Below, piece by piece: positions 7,502-15,486 of a stretch of 30,940 nt of DNA. Under the pieces are notes generated by a model, which was given only the letters and a program-made list of their open reading frames with translations, did no database searches and was not told where the DNA came from. This DNA is from VAZQ01 sp036502925 (GTDB lineage: Bacteria > Pseudomonadota > Alphaproteobacteria > Rhizobiales > Xanthobacteraceae), in assembly GCA_036502925.1 (NCBI GenBank), contig DASXXS010000351.1, forward strand, positions 1 through 30,940, given 5' to 3'. Numbering within the stretch: position 1 is the stretch's first letter; each line of letters begins with the position of its first letter. Position numbers and translations under genes: made by a program.

Positions 7502-8716
7502 TCACTGCGCGGTCAGCGACTCGATCACCGAGCGGCGATAGCTGATGAAGGCCGGCACGGTCGCCACGATCAGGCCGAAGGCGATCATGCCGCCCACCAG
7601 CCACAGTTCGTCGGGCCCGATCCGCGCCGGCAGCACGATCCCGGTCGCGCGCGTGATCAGGTGCGAGACCGCCATGGCGGCGCCGGCGCCGAGCAGCAAT
7701 CCCGAGAGCGCGCCGGCAACCGCGATGACGGCGATCTGCGCCCAGACGCACAGGAAGATGTAGAGACGCGGCGCGCCGAGCGCGCGCAGCACCGCGAATT
7801 GCCGGCGATGCAGCGTCAGGATCGCCATGACGCCGGCCAGCATAGCGAGCACCACCAGGCCCTGGGTCGCGAGCGCGAGCCAGCTCATCAACTCGCGGAT
7901 ATCGCCGAGTACTTCATAGAGCCGCACCAGCGCCTCCGCCGGAAAGAACGCCATGCTGAGCGGGGAGCGGTAGAGGTTGCGAAGCCCGTAGGCGGCGTTG
8001 ATGGTCTCGGGCTTGATCACGATCGCCGGCACGCCCGGCACGCGCGCGGCGTCGAACGGCGGGCCGATGCGGTTCTCGCCGTCGGCATGGCCGGCCGGCA
8101 GGCCATGCACCCGCCAGACGAACTCGATCGGCACGATCACGGAATTGTCCCACGGCGTGCCGGTCGGCTGCATGCGTCCGACCACCGTCAAGGTCGCGGC
8201 GTGCTGGACGCGCGCCGTGCCGGCCTCGAGGAACGGGTTCCTGCCATGGTCGGGGTGGAAGCTCTCTCCCATCGCGACGCCTGCCGCCGCGCCGGCCACG
8301 GCTTCGCCTTCGCTTGCGAACACGCGGCCCTCCAGCAATCCGCCGGACAGATACTCGACGAAGGCCGGGACCGTGCCGACGATGGGAGAGCCGCGGATAT
8401 TGTCGCCGAAGCCGAGCGGCGCCGAGATCTTGGCGCGCGGTTCCGCCAGCACCTGGCCGACCATGGCGGGATCGAGCAACGGCACCGTGCCGGGACGCAG
8501 ATAGATCGCCGCCAGCACCACGTCGGTCTCGCTGCCGGGCGCCGCCACCATGAGATCGAACTTGTCGGCGGCGCGCGCGCTGCCGATCCGCAGCGCCGCC
8601 TCCTGGGTGATGATGCCGACTCCGATGGCGGTGGCGACCGCGACCAGGATAATGAACAACAGGTAGGTGCCGCGGTGGCGGAAGATCGTGGCGCGCACGA
8701 CCAGGAAGGGGTTCAT
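7502..8716 (-). CDS. FtsX/MacB-like ABC transporter permease
   Basis: A 404-residue protein beginning MNPFLVVRATIFRHRGTYLL. It has one membrane helix at about residues 17-38, a long periplasmic domain of roughly 250 residues and three C-terminal helices. That is the FtsX/MacB/LolE topology. The cytosolic loop LHRRQFAVLRALGAPRLYIF is the conserved coupling region of this family. The start overlaps the ATPase stop (ATGA at 8713-8716), so the two are co-translated. Relatives are mechanotransmission transporters that act on periplasmic substrates rather than classical importers. The adjacent DUF3299-like gene suggests kinship with the zrg-type clusters of Vibrio linked to zinc; that function is an inference. 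Confidence 0.85.
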   Translation of the reverse strand: MNPFLVVRATIFRHRGTYLLFIILVAVATAIGVGIITQEAALRIGSARAADKFDLMVAAPGSETDVVLAAIYLRPGTVPLLDPAMVGQVLAEPRAKISAPLGFGDNIRGSPIVGTVPAFVEYLSGGLLEGRVFASEGEAVAGAAAGVAMGESFHPDHGRNPFLEAGTARVQHAATLTVVGRMQPTGTPWDNSVIVPIEFVWRVHGLPAGHADGENRIGPPFDAARVPGVPAIVIKPETINAAYGLRNLYRSPLSMAFFPAEALVRLYEVLGDIRELMSWLALATQGLVVLAMLAGVMAILTLHRRQFAVLRALGAPRLYIFLCVWAQIAVIAVAGALSGLLLGAGAAMAVSHLITRATGIVLPARIGPDELWLVGGMIAFGLIVATVPAFISYRRSVIESLTAQ

Positions 8717-9435
8717 GACGCTGTCTGCCTCTGCGAGTAGGTCATCCGGCCATGATCGAGCGCCACGATGTTGCTGAACCGCTGCAACAGCTCCTGATCG
8801 TGACTGATCGCGATCACGGTGCGTCCCTCCCGCGCCGACAATTGCAGGAGTATCTCGATGACGACGGCGCCGGCCTTGGCATCGAGGCTCGCGGTCGGCT
8901 CGTCGGCGAGGATCACCGGCGGATCGAACAGGAGCGCGCGGGCGAGCGCGACGCGCTGCTGCTCGCCGCGCGACAGGCTGGCCGTGCTCTTGCGCGCCTG
9001 CGGCACCGCAAAGTGCTCGAGCAGCGACACCGCCCGCGCGCGGATGCCGCGGTCGGTGGTGAAGCGTTCGAAGCTCGCCGGCAGCAGCACGTTCTGCAGC
9101 GGCGTCAATTCCGCCAGCAGATGGAAGTCCTGGAACGCGAAGCCGACGGTGTGGCGCCGCCAGCGGTCGCGGGCCGATTCCGCCTCGCTGAGAATGTCGC
9201 GCCCGTCCCACAGAACGCGCCCGCGCTGCGGACGCAACAGGCCGCCGATGGCGTAGAGGAAGGTCGATTTGCCCGACCCCGACGGACCGGTGACGGCGAG
9301 CCGTGCGCCTCCCGGCACGCGCAATTGCTCGATCTCCAGCGCAGTGACCGCGCCGGCTCCGTTGGAATAACGTACCTGCAGGTCCTGGATCTGGAGACCA
9401 GGCACCCGCAGCTTCCCCGGCTTGGCTTCATTCAA
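8713..9435 (-). CDS. LolD/MacB-type ABC transporter ATPase
   Basis: The 240-residue protein is a complete nucleotide-binding subunit. It has Walker A GPSGSGKST (50-58), Q-loop FQDF (101-104), a signature reading LSRGE (154-158) instead of the usual LSGGQ, Walker B VILADEP (174-180) with D-loop SLD, and switch histidine H212 in SHD. The family energises FtsX-like permeases. Here the permease gene overlaps its 3' end and the DUF3299-like gene ends six bases upstream, so the three genes form an operon. The R and E in the signature occur in other LolD-like proteins and do not imply loss of function. Confidence 0.93.
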   Translation of the reverse strand: MNEAKPGKLRVPGLQIQDLQVRYSNGAGAVTALEIEQLRVPGGARLAVTGPSGSGKSTFLYAIGGLLRPQRGRVLWDGRDILSEAESARDRWRRHTVGFAFQDFHLLAELTPLQNVLLPASFERFTTDRGIRARAVSLLEHFAVPQARKSTASLSRGEQQRVALARALLFDPPVILADEPTASLDAKAGAVVIEILLQLSAREGRTVIAISHDQELLQRFSNIVALDHGRMTYSQRQTAS

Positions 9436-9441
9436 CGACGA

Positions 9442-9912
9442 TCAAACCTTTGTGTATTTGGCGTCCCGCAGCCGCACCAGGCTGACGAAGCCGGTGGCCG
9501 CGTCGGTCTCGATTCCGATTTCCAAAATCCCGCTGACATTGAGCAGGCGGTCATAGGCCAGCGCGCGCACCGGGCGGCTGAGCTTGACCAGAACGATGTC
9601 GTCCGGCCAGCTGGCGGCAGCGTCGCAGAACGGGCAAATGGCGGTCGGCAGGCTTGTCAGCACGAAGAAGTCGATCTCCGGCTTCAGCGGCGGCGCCATA
9701 TAGCCGAGCATCTCCACCGCCGTGCCGGCGAGCTTCCTGGCTTTCTCGGTGTACTGATCGTCGGCGACGGAAATGTCGGCGAAGGTGACGAGCTCCGCCG
9801 CGCGTGCCGGCCACACGGCGAACGGCGCCAGGCAGGCCAGCCCGAGCAACGATCGCCGGGACAGGATGCCTCCATTACTGCGGACGGCTCGAACCGTGCT
9901 GCGGGCCTTCAT
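9442..9912 (-). CDS. Exported DUF3299-like protein
   Basis: 156 residues with a Tat-type signal (SRRSLLGLACLAPFAV, twin arginine at 19-20, cleavage near ARAAE). The mature domain contains AGTAVEMLGYMAPPLKPEID, then a CPFC motif (C93, C96) and SWPDDIVLVKLSRPV. This order, a GY-x-x-P strand, a cysteine site and a final LLNVSGILEIG strand, resembles DUF3299, which is often encoded beside LolD-like ATPases and FtsX-like permeases. It heads such an operon here. The usual PPPP-rich cysteine loop is replaced by CPFCDAAASWP, so the family assignment is tentative. Cys-x-x-Cys could bind metal or act in redox chemistry. Confidence 0.65.
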   Translation of the reverse strand: MKARSTVRAVRSNGGILSRRSLLGLACLAPFAVWPARAAELVTFADISVADDQYTEKARKLAGTAVEMLGYMAPPLKPEIDFFVLTSLPTAICPFCDAAASWPDDIVLVKLSRPVRALAYDRLLNVSGILEIGIETDAATGFVSLVRLRDAKYTKV

Positions 9913-10430
9913 CGTCGATCACCTCGGAAGCAAAACCAAATTCCGTAAGATCAATATTTAATCGTCAGTCTACACAAATTCTCTGCTTCGCGTAGGGAAT
10001 CGTCAAGCCAGCTGGCCGCTCGAGCTGAGCCTACGGTAACGAAAAAGGTACCCCTCTCGAGTTTGGCACGACGGTAACGCGACATGGCGGGATCGCGCTG
10101 TCGAATCGTTTGATTCAACTCGTCGGCCGCGCGTGGGCACGGCGCTGCGCGCCTTTGCCCACCCTACAACTGTAATAATATAACAGCGCGTGCGGCGGTG
10201 CGCCGTGCGAGAACGCGGCGACTTCAAGAAGTCCGGCACGCGGGGGCCGCACTTGCTGATCCATTGAATTTGTGAGACCGTTTCAACACATGTGACATCG
10301 ATTGGAGTGCGCGCGGGCAAGCTTTGCACAACGCAAATTTGGATATTCGGATTGAGACGCGTGAGCTTTGGGGGCGTCGAGCCAAAACCGATGCGGCAGT
10401 CGTCGGCGGCGTGACGGCAGGGAGGAGCAT
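9913..10430. other. 518-bp non-coding gap between divergent genes
   Basis: I find no supportable gene here; the 108-codon minus frame at 10003-10329 has low-complexity, unfamiliar composition. The stretch contains a palindromic repeat at 10131-10167, followed by an A+T-rich patch (TGTAATAATATAACA at about 10171-10185) that is unusual for this DNA and could hold a promoter for the amidohydrolase gene. GGAGGAG at 10421-10427 is the ribosome-binding site of that gene. Confidence 0.5.
10131..10167 (-). repeat. GTAGGGTGGGC-family palindrome, compact copy
   Basis: Read on the minus strand it is GTAGGGTGGGCAAAGGCGCG followed by CAGCGCCGTGCCCACGC. The arms GTGGGCA (10133-10139) and TGCCCAC (10156-10162) enclose a second stem GGCGC/GCGCC. 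It is the compact form of the element at 5335-5461 and belongs to a family I associate with Bradyrhizobium-like genomes. Confidence 0.8.
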
Positions 10431-12155
10431 ATGATCACCAAAGCATGCGTCGCGAGCGTTGGCGCGACCGCGTTGCTGGTTGCGACCAGCGTGCTCGCGC
10501 CCTTCGTCGCGGCGCAAGCGCAAACCCAGGCACAAACACTGGTGATCCAGGGCGGACTGTTGATCGACGGAACCGGACGTCCGCCGATCGAGAATTCCGT
10601 CATCGTCATCGAAGGCGACCGCTTCAAGGCCATCGGCCGCAGCGGCGAAGTCGCCGTACCGGCAGGCGCCCAGGTCCTCGACGTCAAAGGCAAGACCGTC
10701 ATGCCGGGCTTCATCGACGGGCACTGCCACTGGGAAGCCTTTTGGGGCGAGCTCTACCTCCATCTCGGCATCACCACCTGCGTGGAGATCGAAACCAACC
10801 AGAACGGCCCGTGGGCGCTCGCGCAAAAGGACGGCACCAACATGGGCAAGATCCGCGGCCCGCGCATCTGGCCGTCCGGGCAGGCGCTCGGCGCGCGGGT
10901 CGGGGAGCTGGAGACCGAGGGCTCGCGCGCCTGGCGCGGCTTCATCGCGATCGACAATGCCGAGCAGGCGCGTGCGGCGGTGCAGGCGAAGAAGCGTGAC
11001 GGCTACGATGTGATCAAGCTCAGCGAGTTTCTCGCGCCCGATCTGGTGAAAGCGGTCGCCGAGGAAGCCCACCGGCTCGGCATGGGGGTGACCGGCCACA
11101 CCTGGGACGCCATCGCCTCCGCCAAAGCCGGCGTCGACGGGGTCGAGCATATCTGGGGCGTCGGCTACACCTCGATCATGGACCTCGATCGCCGGCGCAA
11201 GCTCGCCATCGATCGCACCGCCGGCAAGATCGACGCCGAGGAGGCGGGCGCGCTCTACGAGACCGAGAACTTCGACAACGTCATCGCCCCGATGGTGGAG
11301 CACCACGTGGCCTGGACCCCCACCATCGCCAAGTGGCTGCGGCCGCTGTCTCCCAGCGCGCAGCGCTTCTGGCAAAAGGAGCAGGAGATCCTCGTCGATC
11401 CCAACACCAATTTTCCGGCTGCCGTGCGCATCGTGACCGAATACACTACCGAGAAGCTGTTCAAGCGCTACAAGCCCGAGCAGCTCGAGCACACCAGGAT
11501 CGGCTATGCCAAGGCCAATGAATTCATCCGGCGTTTCGTCCAGGCCGGCGGAATTCTCAAGGAAGGCTCCGACTCGCCGCGCGGCATGGCCGGCCTCCTG
11601 ATGCATGAGGGAATGACCATGGATGTCGAGGCGGGGGTGCCGCCGATGACGGTGATCCAGGCCGCGACCATCAACGTGGCCAGGACCTTCCGCAAGGACA
11701 AGGACTACGGCAGCGTCGAGCCCGGCAAGGTCGCGGACCTCTCGATCGTCGAGGGCAATCCGCTGCAGGACATGTGGGCGACCACCAACGTCAAGATGGT
11801 GGTGACCAACGGCAGGCCGGTGGACATCGCGTTTCACAAATACGTCAACCCGATCCCGGAGTTCAACTCCTGGCAGCAATTGTCGGAGCACATCGAGGTG
11901 TCTCCGCTGGCGCTGACGCAAGGCTCCGGGCCCACGATGCTGAAAGTGAAGGGCAGGGGGTTCTGGCCGTTCCACCAGGTGCTGCTCAACGGCAAGGAGC
12001 TGGAGACGCGTTTTGTCAGCCGAACCGAGCTCGATGCGACCCTTCCGGCCGATGCGATCCAGGACGCCGGGATGTACAAGGTCACGGTGAAGAGCCGCGG
12101 CGAGCCGGTGGCTGAATCCTATCCGGCGCCGCTCGTGGTACGCTTCAAGCCATAG
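10431..12155 (+). CDS. Exported metal-dependent amidohydrolase with C-terminal Ig-like domain
   Basis: The 574-residue protein has a signal peptide (residues 1-30) and an amidohydrolase TIM-barrel of the imidazolonepropionase/prolidase-like group. Metal ligands can be placed: H98 and H100 (GHCH), a probable carboxylated K196 (VIKLSE), H223 (GHTWD), H240 (VEHIWG) and catalytic D381 (GSDSP). Residues ~488-574 form an extra all-beta stretch (GPTMLKVKGRGFWPFHQVLL, later YKVTVKSRGEP) that resembles an IPT/TIG immunoglobulin-like domain. I do not know this as standard for the family. The ATG at 10431 follows GGAGGAG closely. It likely hydrolyses a cyclic amide or peptide-like substrate in the periplasm; the substrate is unknown. 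Confidence 0.85.
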   Translation: MITKACVASVGATALLVATSVLAPFVAAQAQTQAQTLVIQGGLLIDGTGRPPIENSVIVIEGDRFKAIGRSGEVAVPAGAQVLDVKGKTVMPGFIDGHCHWEAFWGELYLHLGITTCVEIETNQNGPWALAQKDGTNMGKIRGPRIWPSGQALGARVGELETEGSRAWRGFIAIDNAEQARAAVQAKKRDGYDVIKLSEFLAPDLVKAVAEEAHRLGMGVTGHTWDAIASAKAGVDGVEHIWGVGYTSIMDLDRRRKLAIDRTAGKIDAEEAGALYETENFDNVIAPMVEHHVAWTPTIAKWLRPLSPSAQRFWQKEQEILVDPNTNFPAAVRIVTEYTTEKLFKRYKPEQLEHTRIGYAKANEFIRRFVQAGGILKEGSDSPRGMAGLLMHEGMTMDVEAGVPPMTVIQAATINVARTFRKDKDYGSVEPGKVADLSIVEGNPLQDMWATTNVKMVVTNGRPVDIAFHKYVNPIPEFNSWQQLSEHIEVSPLALTQGSGPTMLKVKGRGFWPFHQVLLNGKELETRFVSRTELDATLPADAIQDAGMYKVTVKSRGEPVAESYPAPLVVRFKP

Positions 12156-12300
12156 CTGCTTTCAGCAGTGGTTGCCTGGAGCGGTAAGTTGCAAAGATTG
12201 CGGTCCGGTCCGGATCGATCCGAAGGCATGATCAGCGCAGCTCTGCGCCTTCGTTGCGGACCTGCCGGCTGCTCGACCTGGGGGCGAAATTCGGCTATCG

Positions 12301-12319
12301 CAGCGGTCTTCGACCGCTG
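12301..12319 (+). promoter_or_regulatory. Hairpin in the leader of the SPFH-ATPase operon
   Basis: A perfect 8-bp stem CAGCGGTC/GACCGCTG encloses TTC. It ends 33 bases before the ATG at 12353 and upstream of the GGAGG ribosome-binding site at 12340-12344. It could be part of a 5' leader structure. No U-run follows, and I cannot show that it is regulatory. Confidence 0.35.
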
Positions 12320-12352
12320 GCGATTGCCATTGTCGCTTCGGAGGCGCGCGTA

Positions 12353-14419
12353 ATGCTGGCCGAACTGCCGCATTTCAACAATGCAAGGCGCTATGTGGCG
12401 CTGCTGCTGATCATTGGAGCGGTCTTCGCGGCACTCGGGCTCGGCCTGACCAGCGCGATATCCGCGCATGCGAATGCCTATTGGCGCCTCGATCTCCCGA
12501 TACCGCGGTCGCTCGGATTTCTCGGAGCCGCGTTCCTGGTCGCGGCCGCCGGCTTTCTTTCCGCCGCGATCGTGGCCTTCGTCCGCTTCCGGCTGCTCGC
12601 GCAAGAGCCTCTGCGACAGGCGCTGAAGCCGGAGCCGGTCGAGGTGCCGGACGGCGAGGGCATCGTCGCCCGCTGGCGGCGGTTGCTGGCCCGCGCGCGC
12701 TCGCTGCTGGTCTGGCGGGTGGAATCATTGGCGGGCTGGCCGCAGGCGCTGCTCGCATTGCTGTTCGGCACATTGGCGGTCGCCGGCGTCGTGGTGACAT
12801 GGCGCGTGACGCCGCTCGCGGCCGCCGATCCGACCATCCTGGAAGTCCTGGGCGGCATACTCATCATCGCGGCATTTCCGCTCCTGGTCCTGGAGCGCTC
12901 CTTGGCCGGCGTCGCGGCCGAGATGCTGCCCGACGCGCCGCAGCTCGATCGGCTGCTGCGGCTACTGCTGACGGTCTGCCTCGGGCTCGGCATCGCGGCT
13001 GTGCTCCGATGGCTCGGATTTACCTGGGCGATCAGGATCGAGCAGGGGCTGGCCATTCTGATCGTTGCCGTCGCGCTTGAAGTGATGGTTCGCAGCCTCG
13101 CCTTCGCCTTTGTGCCGTTTGCCCCGATCGAGCAGCGCCGCACGGTCGCGGACAGCAGCATTGCGGGTTTTCTGCGCTTTGCGGCGCCGAGCTTCCAGGC
13201 GTTCAACACCGCGGTGCGCCAGCAATTCGGCATCGATTTGTCGCGCAGCTGGGCGCTCGCCTTCGTGCAGAGGGCGATGCTGCCGATCGTCCTGGTGATG
13301 GGGCTCCTGGCTTGGTGCGTCACCGGCATCACCGCGCTCGGCCTCAACGAACGCGCCATCTACGAACGGTTTGGCATGCCGGTCGCGGTGCTGGGGCCGG
13401 GCCTGCATCTCCATCTGCCCTGGCCCATGGGCGTGATGCGGGCGGTCGAGTTCGGAGTGATCCACGACATCCCGATCGCGATGTCGGCGCTGGGCGATGC
13501 CGGCCAAGCCGCGCGGCAGAGCGCGGGGGTCGATCAGCAGCAGCAACTGGTCGGGGCGGAAGCCAATCCGCCGACTGCCGCCGACCGGCTTTGGGATGCG
13601 TCGCATCCCTCCGAGCAGAGCTACCTGATCGCCAGCCAGGCCAACGGCCAACAGACCTTCCAGATCGCCGATGCGGATTTGCGGGTCGTCTACCGGGTCG
13701 GCCTGACCGATGCCGACGCCCTCAATGCCGCCTATCGGGTGGCCGATCCCGAAGTCCTCATCAAGGCGTCGACCGGTCAGCTGCTGGTGCGGTATTTCGC
13801 CAGATACACGCTGCCGGACGTGCTCGGCCAAAGCCGCGATGCGTTCACCAAGGATTTTCGTGACGGCCTGCAGGATCAATTGGATCGATTGTCGAGCGGC
13901 ATCGAGGCGATCGCGGTGGTGGTCGAGGCCATCCATCCGCCGGCGGGCGCCGCATCGGCCTATCATAACGTGCAGGCCGCCGAGATCCTGGCCAATTCGC
14001 AGATCGCGGTGCAGCGCGCGAGCGCGATCCATTCCATCAAATCGGCCCAGCAGGGGGCCATGGAGGATCGCAACAAGGCGACCGCGGCCGCCGCCGAACT
14101 CGTGACGCAGGCGCGCAGCGAAAGCACTCTCTTCAACGCGGACCGCGAGGCGCGGCAGCGCGATGGCGAGGCGTTCCTGTTCGAACGGCGGTCAGAGCGT
14201 CTCGCCTCCGGCCTGGCGAAGTCGGAATCGATCGTGGTCGATCACCGCTTGCGGGGCCAGAACGGGCCGGTCATCGATCTTCGCAGCTTCACGGGCGGCG
14301 GCGCAAAGCCGGCACGCCGGGACATCATTTTTCCGCCCGGGAGAAATTACGGCTCCGAGGATGACGACGACGATGCCGCGCCGCCCAGTTACCCACCCAG
14401 ATCAGGAACACAGCGATGA
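12353..14419 (+). CDS. Multi-pass membrane protein with SPFH (HflK/stomatin-like) domain
   Basis: 688 residues. The N-terminal half is a membrane domain with predicted helices near 13-33, 53-77, 130-150, 165-181, 201-221, 230-248 and 308-329. The last helix leads into an SPFH/band-7 domain (about 330-560), recognisable from ALGLNERAIYERFGMPVAVL and GPGLHLHLPWPMG. A helical, Ala/Glu-rich stretch and an acidic tail (DDDDD at 670-674) follow. Typical HflK has one helix and about 400 residues, so the extra ~300-residue membrane domain is unusual. The ATG at 12353 has GGAGG eight bases upstream; the frame is open back to 12254. It begins a four-gene operon, and its TGA overlaps the next ATG. Confidence 0.83.
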   Translation: MLAELPHFNNARRYVALLLIIGAVFAALGLGLTSAISAHANAYWRLDLPIPRSLGFLGAAFLVAAAGFLSAAIVAFVRFRLLAQEPLRQALKPEPVEVPDGEGIVARWRRLLARARSLLVWRVESLAGWPQALLALLFGTLAVAGVVVTWRVTPLAAADPTILEVLGGILIIAAFPLLVLERSLAGVAAEMLPDAPQLDRLLRLLLTVCLGLGIAAVLRWLGFTWAIRIEQGLAILIVAVALEVMVRSLAFAFVPFAPIEQRRTVADSSIAGFLRFAAPSFQAFNTAVRQQFGIDLSRSWALAFVQRAMLPIVLVMGLLAWCVTGITALGLNERAIYERFGMPVAVLGPGLHLHLPWPMGVMRAVEFGVIHDIPIAMSALGDAGQAARQSAGVDQQQQLVGAEANPPTAADRLWDASHPSEQSYLIASQANGQQTFQIADADLRVVYRVGLTDADALNAAYRVADPEVLIKASTGQLLVRYFARYTLPDVLGQSRDAFTKDFRDGLQDQLDRLSSGIEAIAVVVEAIHPPAGAASAYHNVQAAEILANSQIAVQRASAIHSIKSAQQGAMEDRNKATAAAAELVTQARSESTLFNADREARQRDGEAFLFERRSERLASGLAKSESIVVDHRLRGQNGPVIDLRSFTGGGAKPARRDIIFPPGRNYGSEDDDDDAAPPSYPPRSGTQR

Positions 14420-15486
14420 CATTCGGGCATAGTCACCATGGTCATCACCACCACGACCACCCGGCAGACGATGTCGCGCGCAAGGGCCTGTTCGCGCGCT
14501 ACGGCCGTTTCGTGGTCGCCGCCCTCATCGTCGCGGCCGCCGTCCTGAGCGCCTGCCTGGTTCTGGTCGGGCCGGGCCAGGCCATCGTGGTGACCCGCTT
14601 CGGCAACCCGGTCAATGTTCTCACCGCGCCGGGCCTCGCCTGGAAGATGCCGGCCCCGGTCGAAAGCACGATCGACGTTGATCTGCGGCTGCGGACCACC
14701 TCGAGCGGCCTGCAGGATGTGGGGACGCGCGACGGCTTGCGGGTTCTGATCCAGGCCTATGTGGCCTGGCAGGTGCCGCCGGAGCCCGAGCGCATCCGGC
14801 AGTTCCTTCGCGCCGTGCGCAATCAGCCCGATGTGGCGGCGCAGCAGTTGCGAAGCTTCGTCGGCTCTTCGCTGGAGATCACCGCGGCGAGCTTCGATCT
14901 GGCAAACCTCGTCAACACCGATCCGGCCAAGGTGCAGTTGAGCGAGCTGGAGAGCCGCCTGCGGGAGCGCATCGACGAGCAGGCGCTGAAGGTCTACGGC
15001 GTGACCATCCGCCAGGTCGGCATCGAGCGCTTGACCCTGCCGACCGAAACCCTCAACGCGACCGTGGCCAGAATGCGGGCCGAACGGGAAACCGTCGCGG
15101 CCGAGCGGCAAGCCGAGGGCCAGCGGGCGGCCGCGGAGATCGCCTCGAATGCCGATCGCGATGCCCGGGTCCTGCGTGCCAAGGCCAAGGCGGAGGCCGC
15201 CGGAATCGACGCCAAATCGCGGCTGGAGGCGGCGGACATTTACGGGCAAGCCTATAACAGCGCCCCCGACCTCTACATGCTGCTGCGCTCGCTCGACACG
15301 CTCGACACCGTGGTGGGGGCCAATACCAGGCTGATCCTGCGTACCGACGCGGCGCCGTTCCGGGTCCTGGTCGACGGGCCCAATACTGCGGGGGCGGCCG
15401 CAACCGCGACGGCGCCTGGTCCGGTGGCGACACCGGCGCCGGCGTCTCCCCGTCCCCATGGTCACGAACCGGAGGAGCCGCAATGA
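14416..15486 (+). CDS. HflC-like SPFH membrane protein with histidine-rich N terminus
   Basis: A 356-residue protein with the HflC layout: short N-terminal tail, one helix at about 31-52, SPFH domain (GPGQAIVVTRFGNPVNVL to about residue 230) and a coiled region (ERETVAAERQAEGQRAAAEI). It then has the typical distal segment IYGQAYNSAPDLYMLLRSLD. What is unusual is the start: eight of the first 15 residues are histidine (H5, 7, 8, 10-13, 15), a likely Zn/Ni/Co/Cu-binding tail. By HflC topology it would face the cytosol. The C terminus also ends in HGHEPEEPQ. It overlaps both neighbours through ATGA. No FtsH protease gene is nearby, so this is not the housekeeping hflKC pair. Confidence 0.87.
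   Translation: MTFGHSHHGHHHHDHPADDVARKGLFARYGRFVVAALIVAAAVLSACLVLVGPGQAIVVTRFGNPVNVLTAPGLAWKMPAPVESTIDVDLRLRTTSSGLQDVGTRDGLRVLIQAYVAWQVPPEPERIRQFLRAVRNQPDVAAQQLRSFVGSSLEITAASFDLANLVNTDPAKVQLSELESRLRERIDEQALKVYGVTIRQVGIERLTLPTETLNATVARMRAERETVAAERQAEGQRAAAEIASNADRDARVLRAKAKAEAAGIDAKSRLEAADIYGQAYNSAPDLYMLLRSLDTLDTVVGANTRLILRTDAAPFRVLVDGPNTAGAAATATAPGPVATPAPASPRPHGHEPEEPQ

Noticed and set aside
8717..9211. N-terminal extension of the ABC permease
   Set aside because: It is an alternative frame through the ATPase gene; ATG 8716 with a start/stop overlap fits the family.
10003..10329. 108-codon minus-strand gene in the 518-bp gap
   Set aside because: It crosses the GTAGGGTGGGC repeat, lacks a clear ribosome-binding site and resembles no family I know.
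14428..14464. Vector-derived His tag at the start of the second SPFH protein
   Set aside because: The codons are mixed, the tail is interrupted by G, S and D, and the ATGA overlap with the upstream gene fits a natural start.
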